This document shows positions 24,120 through 36,514 of a stretch of 64,000 bases of DNA, in pieces. The stretch comes from Orobanche coerulescens (Eukaryota > Streptophyta > Magnoliopsida > Lamiales > Orobanchaceae). Numbering within the stretch: position 1 is the stretch's first letter; every line of letters begins with the position of its first letter. The position numbers and the translations under genes were made by a program. The stretch lies in contig JAWKAU010000208.1 in the NCBI GenBank assembly GCA_033398695.1, positions 65,305 to 129,304 of the forward strand, read 5' to 3'. Under the pieces are notes generated by a model. The model worked only from the letters and a program-made list of their open reading frames with translations, was not told the DNA's origin and did not search any database.

Positions 24120-24420
24120 CCAGATTGACAACTTAGTAATGAAATGAATTGAGTAATTAATGAGTTAACATGATCGTCCTGATCATTAACTGAGTATTGG
24201 AATGAATTAAGTGATTAGTGAGTTAATATGATCGTCCTGATCATTAATCGAGTATTGAAATGAATTAAGTGATTAATGAGTTAATATGATCGTCACGATC
24301 ATTAATCGAGTATTGAAATGAATTAAGTGATTAATGAGTTAATATGATCGTCCGATCATTAATCGAGTATTGAAATGAATTAAGTGATTAATGAGTTAAT
24401 ATGATCGTCCCGATCATAAT
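24120..24420. repeat. Minisatellite, about 58-bp unit, five copies
   Basis: Units contain 'tgagttaatatgatcgtcc', 'gatcattaatcgagtattg' and 'aaatgaattaagtgatta'. It lies between the primer site and the gag remnant, in what should be the 5' leader and gag start of the element. Confidence 0.92.
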
Positions 24421-24630
24421 GAATGATGATGTTTGAGGATTGTTAATTGATGAATGATGAATGAATGACTATTGCGAGAAATTATACCATGGCGTTAGAA
24501 ATCTTACAGTTCTTCCGGCCTGATTGGCTCGGCATTTGCACAGTCACACGTGACGCGAAAGTCCAATGATACTAGTCGATGACGATGATTTCAAATAAGA
24601 CATGACTCGGAAGGTAGTATTCAAAACCAC

Positions 24631-24642
24631 GCTCCGATACCA
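24631..24642 (-). other. Primer binding site, initiator tRNA-Met type
   Basis: The minus strand reads TGGTATCGGAGC, one mismatch from TGGTATCAGAGC, three bases from the LTR end. Confidence 0.85.
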
Positions 24643-24645
24643 ACT

Positions 24646-26943
24646 CGTAACACCCCAAACTAGGCGGATATTACGGTGCGTAGATCCCCAACCTGGGACC
24701 CACTGTGCAAATGAAAATGAATGAATTACATAAGATAAATGTAGTACCGAACTACATTACAACAATAATTACTCCGATGAGGAGTTTAGTTACACACACC
24801 AGACAATATCAATACTAGTGTATTTTATATGAAGATAAAATACACAACAAATGAAACGGAGTATTCAAATGAAAGTCTGCGGAAAAATAAAGGACAATAA
24901 CATGAATAATCGAAAGATCGGGGCCCCTACTAGTATCACTAGGACTCCTCGACATCAACATGCTATTCCGTGCGTTTGCCTTGCCATGACACGAAAAACA
25001 AAATCCCGGTAGGTGATTAAAGAACAACAATCCTCAAGGGTTGAAAATACACAAACATGATTTAATCAAGTTATGAAATATCCTTAGTTATGAATTATCT
25101 CAAGAAGAGTATCATAGTACGCCCGTAGTGTTCTCGTGCAAGTGTACAAGACGGATGACCGGACACACCCGTCCTTGTACCTAATTAGTCTCACGGAGGT
25201 AATCGTTACCGTGTGCACACCCAATTGTATCACTCCCAATACATGGCCATCACGTGCCCGACTAAAAATTCCACACATACGCACCCGGCCACGCAATATG
25301 AACCCAGAAGGTCATATGAACAAGAATGACCATAATGAATATCAATGAATAATAATAATCCGACAAAGTCAAGAATGACTCACCGATACGAAAGTGATAA
25401 TGAAATGATTGATAGTTTTAATGGAATGGTTGGAACTGCCGTTCTCGTTAATGATGTGATTGTTCAACAATTACAAGTCTCAATATGATTAATACAATGA
25501 TGAATGAGTTATGATTATGAATGATCAACAACAAAAGGTATGAATATCCTTTTAACCGAGTAAGAATTAACTTACACAACACCGATGAAGAATGTCCGTC
25601 CACGAACAACGTCCTAAATGAAGTGTCGGTCACGAACAACCTTAATTCAATACAATTACCGACAATCCGATCAATATACGAATTAAACACGAATATAACG
25701 AACTCAAAACGTCGATACGATTAAACTAAGTTCATTGGGGCATTATATCGAATACGTTGTATCCAAACTCCGATTGTTTACAATCAAACCTCGATATCCC
25801 AATATCAAAATCCCCAAGAAGTGTTTCAAACCAACAAACATCTCCAATACGATCAATAATCCGTTATGAATATCCAAAAATGTGATTATAACAACAATTA
25901 GTCGAAAATCCCCAATTCCAACTCGATTTACAAGGTGTTCTTGAATAATCCCTCAATAATCCAATGAATCCTTATACAAACTCATAATCATATACATATC
26001 CCTTCATATATCATGATTATAACGTCCAAACATCCTATTTCAACACAAAATCGAAGTCCAAAGTGTTGAAGGAATTACCTCTTGATGATCCAAGTGCTTT
26101 AATCCGAAGAACACGCGTTAGATTGATTATCCGGCTTCACGATCGAAAGGAGATGAAGAAAATCAAACACCCAAATGATTTGTGAAGGAAAAACCCTCCC
26201 TCAAGCCTCCTCTCTCGGTTGCAAGTGAAAAAAATGGGAAAGGAATGGAAGAAATCTTTGAAAAAACGAATTTAAGGGAGTTGATGCTGCCGGACACGGC
26301 CGTGCCGATCGGCACGGTCGTGTCGCACACTGGCCCGACAGTGACTCGACCGTGTCCCGCTTGACACGGTCGCGGCGCGGAGGGCCTCCCGTGATGACCC
26401 GTCCGACGGCGACTTCGGCATGACTCGGCCGTGCTGGGCGACACGGTCGGGCGTGCTCAGCGATCGGTTCGCTTATCCGGAAGGGTTCGACTCGGCCGTG
26501 CGACGACACGGTCGGGTCTGAGGCGTACACTCGGCACTCTCCGGACGAGTACGGCACGGGCCGTGTCGGACGACACGGCCGAAGTTCGCTCGGCGATGAT
26601 CGGCCAATGAGCGGTTGAGCTAAACGACCATAACTCTCTCGTCCGGACTCGATTGACTCACCGTTTGAACCATTGGAAAGCTAACTCGATGCTCTATAAT
26701 ATTGCAAAGATTTAGAATTTTTGGAGTTACCAAAAATTAATGGTGATCTAACAAAGTCGAACTCATATGAGGAAAGTTGAAACAATGAACAATAATGATA
26801 CACCACTCGAAGTTTTTCCGAACGGTGAACACGGTGAATGAATATGATTGGTGAATGATTATAATCGAGTGAATATACACTGGGTGACAATCACCGAATG
26901 AAATTACTGAATGATAATGACTGAATTACAACCGGGTATTACA
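24646..26943 (-). repeat. 5' LTR of the nested Tekay-like element
   Basis: 2,298 bp, partner of 17427-19755. It begins CGTAACACCCC (T to C at the first base) and ends GGGTATTACA, followed by the CAAAA target duplication. The GC-rich palindrome cluster is at 26290-26600. Confidence 0.95.
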
Positions 26944-26948
26944 CAAAA

Positions 26949-28478
26949 TGCACTCAAGGGTATCTTTTATAACTTCTGCTTAATTTCACAGGTTGGTCCT
27001 CTACGTTGTTGGCTAGGGGGCTTATGCCTTTCCCATTAATTGTAAAAAAATCGATGACGTCATGAATTTCCATTAACTCCAATATGTAACCTCAATGGTG
27101 CTTTTTGTAAATTTCAAAGTTAGCTGGATATGGAAAGAATAAAGACGGATATGAAAAGAAGTCTCAAGTGAAATATAATGCAGAAATGTTAATGTTAAAC
27201 CTTAAGTTTGTAATTCGGATAGTCACAAGTCTTTGTAAGAATACAAGGAGTTGCAAGCTTTGCAATCCATCTTGCAGTGCAACCATTCCACATTGGGCGT
27301 AACCCAAAACCAAGTTGCTAACTCCTCCTTCGCACACCACCGTGTGATGAAATGGTCCTGACTCCGGTGGATACCGCGAGTGTCCTTGACACTATGAGTT
27401 CCACGAACCAAGAATAGGAAACTTTTCGTTTTGTGATCAACCAAGACAAGAAAGGCGAGGCTTTAGAATCTGCAAGATAATAGAACATTTCGATCATTTG
27501 GAGGAATCAACAAATCGAACTAGCGACAAACGTGTACGGTTGATCCTTTCAAGAGCAAAGACTAATAATCACAAACACCACTAATCAAGCTAGCAAGATT
27601 AATCCGTTAACTAACGGTAGTAACTTAGAAGAGCGGCATTAACGAATTAAACCTCCACGAAGATTTGAACCTCCTGAAGATTTGAAAACTTATGTAGTAA
27701 CTTATGTACCGCAAATTAACTTATGTACATGATTAACAAATTAACTTAGAAGAGCAAAGACTAACGGTAGTAACTTATGTACCGCAAATTACGATAACAA
27801 CAATTAGATCAAACCTCCGAAGATTTGAAAAAAAGAACAAAGCAAACATTCGTAACTACACTGATAAAAACTCATCAAATACAAATCAGAAATATCAATG
27901 GATCGTAGATGCCGATTACGCATACTGTCGGTTAAAACTTCTATTTGCAGTTCTTTTCAATTGAGCACTGATTGATCTATATAAGGTGTTGAAGAATATC
28001 TCCAACAACTCATACCTGAAAGTACACAAAACAAGCATACCATTGCACAAAACAAAGTTAACCATATGAAACATAAATGATAATAGTAAACAGATTCTTC
28101 ACTGACATGTAATGCTAGAAGAGTTAGTTACTAAGCTATATTTCAGCAACTAAGGATGAACTGTAAAATTCAAATCCATGAAGAAAAAAAAATCTCTTTC
28201 ATTTATCTTGAGAAATACAAAGTCATTTTCACAAAGTCATTCATGACAAGGTCCAAACTAACATGAGAGATCCAACTCCATGTTTGTGGATCAATTTTCA
28301 AACTGGACAAGGTAATCAAATAAATAATTAATTCACAATAAAAAACATCCATCATTCATTCACATATTACACATATTAAACATTCATTCCCAAGATTGTA
28401 AACTGAAATCACGTTTAACATTACACATATTAAATATTAGAAAATAACAAAATAAAAATACAAAGGTAAAAACCTAGT
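26949..28478. other. CACTA interior right of the nested element, no firm gene
   Basis: The sequence is a continuation of that left of 17422. It repeats the 'gaagatttgaa' and 'gtagtaacttatgta' blocks at 27660-27830. A minus-strand frame at 27444-27223 (73 codons, with HHIH-less but Cys/Trp-rich text such as 'ATWFWVTPNVEWLHCKMDC') has no family that I recognise and may be chance or a captured fragment. Confidence 0.45.
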
Positions 28479-31400
28479 TTATATAAGAACGTTCTCCCAT
28501 ATGCCTTCATCATGATCATGACGAGTAGCATGTACATCATCCACTTCATTTTCTTCCATCATAGAAGGCATGCGTGCAACAGTCTCATAATTTTCAAGTG
28601 TTGAGCCTTCATCTTCATGAGTAACATCCATGCTTCTACCTTGAAGCACCACTGACCATCTTTCATCACATGGATCCTTGATATAAAACACCTGTTTTGC
28701 TTGACATGCCATGATGAAAGGCTCATCCATACAAGCTACCTTGCGAAGGTCTACCAATGTAAATCCCAACTCATCAATTCGCAAACCTGTGTTATTATCA
28801 ACCCACTTACACTTAAAAACAGGCACTCGAAATATGACATAATCAACCTCCCAAATATCTTCAACGACTCCAAAGTAAGTTCTGAGATGCCATAACAGGA
28901 TTTTTATCTTTAGAACTAGAAAAGTGCATGGACTCGGCCTGAAGAGTGACCCCACTGTTTTGAACAGTACTCTTGTCATCCTGTGACTTTGTGTAGAAGG
29001 AGCAATTATTGATATCATATCCACTCCAAGTAATGACATCAAACTTAGGCCCGTGTGCCAACCATTTTAATGTATCGGAAGCACTATTATCAAGACTAAT
29101 TTTTCTTTAAACCACTTTATGACAGTTTTGTTATGCTCGCTAAACAACCATTTTTCTTTCATTCGAGGATAATTCATCTTTAGAATATTTTTGTGAGCAG
29201 TCAAGTAAGGGAGGACCTCGTCAGTGTTATTTAATATATACAAATGCGCTTGAAACACTTCGTCTCGACTCTTAGTTTGGACTTTCACACCGCGAGTTCC
29301 CTTACCTTCATGTCTCCTATCATGACGAGGCTTCGGTAGCCCTACAGCTTCTATCTTTGACAAGTAATCTGTACAAAACTCAATAGCTTCTTCGGCAATG
29401 TATCTCTCGACAATAGATGCTTCCGGATGATGTGGATTTTTGGTATACCCTTTTAAGATCTTCATGTACCGCTCAACAGGATACATCCACCTTAAATAAA
29501 CGGGACCACATACTCTAATTTCCCTTACTAAATGAACAATTAAGTGAACCATGATGTCAAAAAATGAAGGAGGAAAATACATCTCTAATTGACATAAGAT
29601 AACGGAAGCCTCTTTTTCCCACTCATCCAACTTCATAGGGTCAACCACTTTGCTGCATACGGCATTAAAGAAATAGCACAAGCGAGTTATGGCATGTCTT
29701 ACCTTTTTAGGTAAGATGCCACGTATGGCCACCGCTAGGAGTTGTTGCATTAATACATGACAATCATGATATTTCAATCCAACTAACTTAAGATCTTGCA
29801 ATGACACAAGACTCTTGATAATGGAAGAATATCCCTGCGGAACTTTCATGCCCCGTAGACACTGGCAAAAACTTGTTCTCTCTTTTTTTGATAAAGTGTG
29901 ACATGCTGGAGGCAAATAGGTACGTTTACCTACTAATTGTGGATGTAGCTCTGGTCGTATACCCATCTCAAGCAAATCTTGTCGAGCCTTCACATTATCT
30001 TTCGTCTTGCCTTTAATGTTCAAAAGTGTACCAATTACACTATCACACACATTCTTCTCCACATGCATAACATCAATACAATGTCTAACATCTAGATGGG
30101 ACCAGTATGGTAGATCAAAGAATATCGACCTCTTCTTCCAGATATTTTTCTCAATAGCCTTCTTCTTGGTCTTCCCAAATATAGTATTGATGTTTTTAAC
30201 CCGATCATAAACCTGTTTACCCGTCAAGGGTGTAGGTGCGATTCCATCCTCCCGAGATCCGTTAAAAGCTTTTTTAATCTACGATAAGGGTGATAACGTT
30301 CAAGAAACCTTCGATGTCGAGTGTAAGCGCCTTTTGCCCATGCTTTAGTTGTATGTAACTTGTGTTTTCTTCACATATAGGACATGCGTGATGCCCTTAA
30401 CACCATACCCACTCACATTTCCATATCTTTGGAAAGTCGTTAATGGTGCAAAATAACAATGCACGCAACTTGAAACTTTCCGACGATACCCATCAAACAC
30501 GTTTATCCCTTCCTTCCATAACATTGTCAAGTCTTCAATCAAAGGACTTAGATAAACATCTATGTCATTTCTGGTTGTCTTGGGCACGAAATCATCATAG
30601 ATAACATAACATATTTCCGTTTCATGCACAACCAATCAGGTAGATTGTAAATCACAAGCATAACCGGCCATGAACTATGCTTACAACTCATGTTACCAAA
30701 TGGATTCATCCCATCTGTAGCAAGTCCGAGTCTAAGATTTCTTGCCTCATTCCCAAAATCTGGAAACAAGTTATCAATTTTCTTCCACTGTAAAGAATCA
30801 GCCGGATGGCGAAGCTGTCCATCACATTTTCTCCCATTCGCATGCCATATGAGGTTCTTCGCATCATATGCATTAGCAAACAATCGCTTAAACCTTGGAA
30901 TTATTGGAAGATACCATAACACCTTCGCAGGGGAACCTCATTTTGTGCTATCACCACTAAAATCATCAGACTTGGATTTGTACCTCGATACCCCGCATGT
31001 GGGACACTTATGCAATGTTTCAAACTCTTTTCTATATAATATGCAATCATTGGGGCATGCGTGTATTTTCTTGTACTCCATTCCCATCGGACACAATATC
31101 TTCTTTGCCTCATAATTACGATTCGGTAATGTGTTATTTTCTGGAAGCATCTCGTCAACGATTCAAGCAATTCGGTAAAGCTTTTATCACTCCATCCATT
31201 TCTTGCCTTGATTAACGGTTTTAACATCACGACAACCGTGTAAAGAGTTTACATCCCGCCACAAAGGTATCTACGAATCACTTTTCAATGTATCATACAC
31301 ATGTGCTCGTTGAAAAGATTCTTGTCCAACATCACGAATCATGTCTTCAACTCGATCATATGTATCCACATCAATGTCATGAGTGTCTTTCGAGTGCTCA

Positions 31401-31645
31401 CTTGAAAAGTCCATCAATTCACCATGCCATGTCCATATTTTATAATTCTTGTTAATTCCATCACAAAGAAGATGTTCTCGAATCTTGCCAACTTCATGTC
31501 TTCTTCCATTCACACAATTGATACAAGGACAATAATACTTTTGATCGGGTTCTGGTCGATTTTTTTGTGCAAATTCTAGAAATTGTTCAACTCCATTCTC
31601 ATATTCAACACTTATTCGACTAGCTTTCATCCAAACTCGATCCAT
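28479..31645 (-). pseudogene. TNP2-type CACTA transposase
   Basis: Domains run in the normal order on the minus strand. The transposase-associated domain is at 31645-31271 (YYCPCINCVNGRRHEV, HLLCDGI). A Cys-rich stretch follows near 31100-30970 (CPNDCILYRKEFETLHKC). The Transposase_21 core is at 30900-30345 (LRLGLATDGMNPFGNMS, VYLSPLIEDLTMLWKEG, YGNVSGYGVKG). A long intact stretch at 30227-29067 covers the DUF4218-type region (CHVLMQQLLAVAIRG, GPVYLRWMYPVERYMK). The DUF4216-type C-terminus (EVDYVIFRVPVFKCKWVDN, MACQAKQVFYIKDP) ends at a stop at 28479. The total is about 1,000 residues, the usual size. Frame breaks near 31000, 30635, 30300 and 28880 block a single product; some could be introns. 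Confidence 0.92.
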
Positions 31646-32949
31646 TTTAAGACTGTTAGATCAATTTGGACAAACAAAATAGTTTCAAAACCAAATGACG
31701 AGAAGATATTCAAAACGAAAGTAACATCTAACAAGAATGTAACTAGTAAGATTCCGCAAGAATGTAACTATTATGGTATTATGTTTGTTTTGGCACTGGG
31801 TTGCACAACAATGATATGTTATGTATGCATTTTATAAAATGTTATATCGCCCGTACATGTTTGTATAAAGATTTAGTTGGTAAAATATAGTTTTGTCGAT
31901 GTTGACTATCAATAGTCGTAATATACACTTTTAGCGACTAAACAAGTATAAAACATTTTGAAAAGTATCCGACTTGACTAATATGTATATATAAAACATT
32001 ACAACTTTTATTTCGTCCGTTTGATTAATTAGATGTTAAGGCGTCAAAATGACTTTGAAGTTAATTTTCAGCATAAACTAAAAGCTATCAATAGTGTAAA
32101 AATATATATTTTCAGATATCTTTTGATAGACCATAACTTCTTCGTTTTTAAGAGTTACGACGTGCGCGAGCACTACTTTTAAAGGTAAAAACATGATTTA
32201 CACTTTTATAAGTTTTCCCCTTCTCGGACTAGAAACGGGTTAAAAACAATCAAATGGGTTGGTGACGCGGTTAAGTCGGGAGCGAAGATCCTTTCTATCT
32301 AGTTGAACCGGTCAGAACTTACCGTATCCTACTTTCAATTTCAAAAAGAGCTTTGGGCGATCGGGGATAAAGAAAAAGGGTTCAGGCCAGTACTATCAAA
32401 CTAGCAATAGAAGGCATAAGAATGCTCTTAGGAAAGCAGCTAATTCGCAAGAGAGCTTGAAGTGACTCCGATACGAATTTTTAAGTGTTCAAAAAAACCA
32501 TTCGCCAAGCTTCAAATTCATGCACACAAAAACAAAGAAGGAAAACCGGACCATAGAATCAAAAGTGCAACGAAAAGTACAAAGGATTGAGTTACCTCTC
32601 AAGAATACGATCACGCGATATATCTTTGTTCGCTTGTTGGGAACTTGCGGCTCTCTTTCTAGTGTGGTTAATCGGAGACGACGACCAAAAACACCCTAGG
32701 TCTTTACACTAAAACGGCGTAACATGTTCTCACCGCGTTTATCCCTAAATTTGTCAGGAGGTTTCACCTTTGAGGGATTGATGAAACGGGGATGATGGAT
32801 GATGTAGAGCGATTGAGATTAGGGATGATGAAGGAACAATAATTATCGTTTTCTTGGAGAAGAAAGATGAAAGGGGAAGGTTCGTTGAGCGTTGAAGACA
32901 AATGAAAGGAGAAGACCTGCTTGCGTAGGGTTGGAAAAAAATATAAACG
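31646..32949. other. CACTA 5' region upstream of TNP2
   Basis: AT-rich sequence without a recognisable gene, presumably the promoter, leader and first intron of the minus-strand transposase. Short frames at 32754-33040 on the minus strand run into the hairpin array and are not credible proteins. Confidence 0.45.
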
Positions 32950-33225
32950 TTCCACATCGGTTACACATTAAAACCGATGTTAAACTACTTCTATTCACAT
33001 CGGTTTCTAACAAAACCGATGTTAAACTACTACTATTCACATCGGTTTCTAAAAAACTGATGTTAAACTACTGATATTCACATCGGTTTGTACAAAACCG
33101 ATGTTAAAAAACTGAAATTCACATCGGTTCTTAGAAGAACCGATGTTAACGTTTGAAAAAATTACAATTACACCACCGTCTTTTTTTTTACATCGTTTTT
33201 CTTAAAAACCGATGTAAATTGGGCG
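32950..33225. repeat. Right subterminal hairpin array of the CACTA element
   Basis: Six units of ACATCGGTT...AACCGATGT are spaced about 45 bases apart. Loops are longer (about 9 to 13 bases) than in the left array. This end carries the presumed transposase promoter. Confidence 0.92.
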
Positions 33226-33252
33226 ATGTTGAATCATATTTTCCTAGTAGTG

Positions 33253-33610
33253 TACCTCCTCAAATTTAAAGAAGAAAAACTACGATCACACCCCTTTGAA
33301 GAAGTGAGAAAAATGGACATTCTTACAAATTCGTGGAAACTTGATTTGTTTCTATATTATACTATAATAGTTAGTATTGTATGTGATGTAATTTATGAAA
33401 ATTCCCAAAAGTTTCTATATAATTTCTATAACTACTTGGTCATCCGTTCCACTTGTCTCATGGATACCTAATTTTCTCCTGCATGTCTATTGCCACGATC
33501 ACTAATATCATATCCTCAACTGTATGTACGTGTATAGCTCCCCTCCCCTTTCATCATCCCCTATATAATTTTGTCTTTTCACTTTTCCATATCGGAAAGC
33601 AACCTCTTCA
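33253..33610 (+). promoter_or_regulatory. Promoter interval of the NDR1/HIN1-like gene
   Basis: 358 bases separate the CACTA terminus from the start codon. TATATAA at 33563-33569 is a good TATA candidate, which would give a short leader of roughly 15 bases; an upstream start is also possible. A pyrimidine-rich stretch lies at 33537-33560. The CACTA element has replaced whatever lay further upstream. Confidence 0.5.
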
Positions 33611-34300
33611 ATGGCAGAAGAAGACCACAGATCTGCAGAAGCAACACACAGCCATCCTGCAGCCAAAGTGACCCAATCAGGACACAGAAAAGAAGAAGGC
33701 GGCTATGTCTCTGCAGTTCTCAGAGATCGGCGTCGTGCCCTCTGCACGTTTATCGTCATCTTTATAGTCTTGGCGGCCGCCATCACCGCTCTCGTACTGT
33801 GGTTAGTTTACCGGCCCCAAAAGCCGAAATTCAGAGTGGTTAGTGCCGCCGTCTATGAACTGAACATCGCCTCTCCCACCTTGATGTCCACGACGATGCA
33901 GTTCACCGTGGTCGCTAGGAACCCCAACGAGCGGGTCTTTATATCCTACGATCACCTTTCGGCGTTTGTTTCGTACAAGAACCGGGCCATAACGCCGCCT
34001 GTTATTCTGCCACCTCTGTTTCAAAAGACGAAGAGCACGGTGGCTCTCTCCCCAGTTCTTGGAGGAATTACGGTGCCGGTGGCGGCTGAGTTGATTAACG
34101 AGCTGGTGATGGAGGAGGAGGTTTATGGGGTGGTGGGTCTGAGGCTGCTGATCAGGGGGAAGCTCCGATACAAGGCAGGAGCGATTAGGAGTGGGCATCA
34201 TAGGATATATGTGAGGTGCGATTTGTTGGTGGGCTTGAAGAAAGGGTTTGTAGGGCTGCTGCCTTTGCTTCAATCTCCGTCCTGCACCGTTGATGTATAA
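33611..34300 (+). CDS. NDR1/HIN1-like (LEA_2 domain) membrane protein
   Basis: A single uninterrupted frame of 229 codons from ATG 33611 to TAA. Residues 1-40 are a polar, His/Arg-containing cytosolic tail. Residues about 43-66 (LCTFIVIFIVLAAAITALVL) form one membrane span, followed by the family signature 'YRPQKPKF'. The LEA_2 domain fills about 75-210 with the conserved 'NPNERVFISYD' motif. A late Cys (SCTVDV) closes the protein. Length and layout match NHL proteins, which anchor in the plasma membrane and contribute to defence and abiotic stress responses in Arabidopsis; the exact paralogue is unclear. Codon use is GC-rich compared with its surroundings, as for a host gene. No frame break or intron is seen. 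This is the only credible intact host protein gene in the window. Confidence 0.93.
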   Translation: MAEEDHRSAEATHSHPAAKVTQSGHRKEEGGYVSAVLRDRRRALCTFIVIFIVLAAAITALVLWLVYRPQKPKFRVVSAAVYELNIASPTLMSTTMQFTVVARNPNERVFISYDHLSAFVSYKNRAITPPVILPPLFQKTKSTVALSPVLGGITVPVAAELINELVMEEEVYGVVGLRLLIRGKLRYKAGAIRSGHHRIYVRCDLLVGLKKGFVGLLPLLQSPSCTVDV

Positions 34301-34427
34301 CAGCTCCGATCCGGATTCATAATTCAGTTTTTTTTTTTTTTTAACTGCCTTTTCTTGTACGAATTTTTATATAGCTTACATATGTATATACTTGTTTTTG
34401 CTGTTCGAGCTGTGGTATTTTAGTTAA
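34301..34427 (+). other. 3' flank of the NDR1/HIN1-like gene
   Basis: It holds a T-run at 34327-34342 and AT-rich sequence suitable for 3' end formation, and then the foldback arm begins. Confidence 0.4.
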
Positions 34428-34783
34428 TTTGGTCCAAAATTATGGCAGGAGTGGGACGTTGAGTCCCGCGTTTGTTCCACATGTGATTTTTAGTCCACAA
34501 CTTTCAAAAATTGGCAAAGATGGTCCGAAATTGTAATTTTGTGGACTAAATCATAAATTTACAGATTTTTGCTTAGGTGGCCAAAATTCAGATTTTGTGA
34601 ACTTATTTATTTTTATTTAAAAAAATCTGCAAAATTAAATAAAAATTCTGGACTATATTAATATTAAAAAATATTAAAAATCAATAATTTTAATTTTTAA
34701 TTCTGGAATATTAATATTGAAAAATAAAAAAAAGTTATTTTAAATTCGGAAATTAGAAAATCTAATTTCCGAATCATAGATGT
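34428..34783 (+). repeat. Left arm of a long foldback element
   Basis: The arm is the inverted copy of about 38700-39081. It begins 'tttggtccaaaattatggca' and includes 'aactttcaaaaattggcaaa'. The right arm has an extra internal duplication. No target duplication could be fixed, because the sequences outside the arms differ. Confidence 0.88.
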
Positions 34784-34848
34784 AGAAATAGAAAAGGGGC
34801 CTTCTATCCATCGAAATAAATTAGATTATCACAGATATAACACATTCA

Positions 34849-35800
<952 letters not shown>

Positions 35801-36145
35801 TGTCCAATCCCGAAATTAGTTCGATACATATGACTAGCAATAAGCAAAAGAAATACAATCGCTAAATGATGGTGTGCAATATCGGTCAACCAAAGACCTC
35901 GACTGGATCTAATCCTCCATGAAAAGTAAGAAATTATGCATATTTTGACCAATTTAAGGTAAAATATAGGGTTATTCCCTCGGCCAAAACTTTTATAAAG
36001 TTGAGCCAATAGATCACGATTCCAGATAAATTCATGAGGAATCGGTATCTCTTTAGGATCTATTCCAGCATTTAGAAATTTATTAATCGGTATACATGCA
36101 CCTGATGCCCTCCAAAAAGAGAGAGATCCAACAATATAGAATGGA
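35801..36145 (-). pseudogene. psaA: psaA fragment (photosystem I A1 apoprotein), plastid-derived
   Basis: '[20 protein letters not shown]' and '[12 protein letters not shown]' on the minus strand match the middle of PsaA. The reading then passes through '[13 protein letters not shown]', which is shared by PsaA and PsaB, into '[10 protein letters not shown]', where Phe (not Trp) is the PsaB form. The 5' part of psaA is missing. Confidence 0.9.
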
Positions 36146-36195
36146 ATATGAATCATTCGTTATTCGCTCAATTTTTGGTATATAATTATTATGTC

Positions 36196-36282
36196 GGAGA
36201 GATGGCCGAGTGGTTCAAGGCGCAGCATTGGAACTGCTATGTAGGCTTTTGTTTACCAAGGGTTCGAATCCCTCTCTTTCCA
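36196..36282 (+). tRNA. trnS-GGA: trnS-GGA, plastid-derived copy
   Basis: The gene starts GGAGAGATGGCCGAGTGG, has anticodon GGA in 'cattggaactgc', a long variable arm and ends GGGTTCGAATCCCTCTCTTTCC. The acceptor stem still pairs. As part of a nuclear plastid insertion it is probably not expressed. Confidence 0.93.
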
Positions 36283-36514
36283 TATCTTTACTTAATCTTA
36301 ATCTTAATAGACCAATTTTTATTAATAACACCGGATCAACTAACAATGGAGATTTTTATTCCATCAGTTAGGCTTTTCATTGATATAAATTCTCTATTCC
36401 GAATTGCTAAATTAGTAAGAATACTTGAAAGAATATGAAAATAGCCCCTCGGTCTATGATACATAAATGAGATAAATTTTGGACCAAACCCCTAGCAATC
36501 GATTTTATTTGAAT

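Larger units (their letters stand above)
17427..26943 (-). mobile_element. Tekay-like Ty3/gypsy retrotransposon nested in the CACTA element, TSD CAAAA
   Basis: Two LTRs (17427-19755 and 24646-26943) flank a 4.9-kb interior. A perfect 5-bp duplication CAAAA sits at 17422-17426 and 26944-26948. On the minus strand the order is 5' LTR (right), primer site, damaged gag, RT, integrase, chromodomain-like tail, polypurine tract, 3' LTR (left). The LTRs are very similar, but the interior is badly broken and much of gag is missing. Two minisatellites lie inside (22330-22845 and 24120-24420). Confidence 0.95.
10913..33252 (-). mobile_element. CACTA (En/Spm) transposon, 22.3 kb including a nested retrotransposon
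   Basis: The left terminus is CACTACTATGAAAACAGG. The right terminus, reversed, is CACTACTAGGAAAATATG. The 3-bp target duplication TAC is at 10910-10912 and 33253-33255. Subterminal hairpin arrays built on ACATCGGTT...AACCGATGT lie at both ends. Two genes on the minus strand are typical of the superfamily: a TNP2-type transposase near the right end and a second gene with plant-transposase and Ulp1 parts towards the left. Without the nested retrotransposon (17427-26943 plus one 5-bp target copy) the element would be about 12.8 kb. Both genes have broken frames. Confidence 0.95.

Noticed and set aside
27223..27444. 73-codon frame inside the CACTA interior as a captured host gene
   Set aside because: No motif is recognisable, length is within chance, and no splice structure is visible. 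Left as unassigned.
28701..28895. Plus-strand frames within the TNP2 region (also 30007-30210 and 30690-31115)
   Set aside because: They are reverse-strand shadows of the minus-strand transposase, which has clear family motifs.
33803..34273. 156-codon antisense frame opposite the NDR1/HIN1-like gene
   Set aside because: It is a shadow of the GC-rich codons of the sense gene. Its His/Pro/Gln-rich text has no family pattern.
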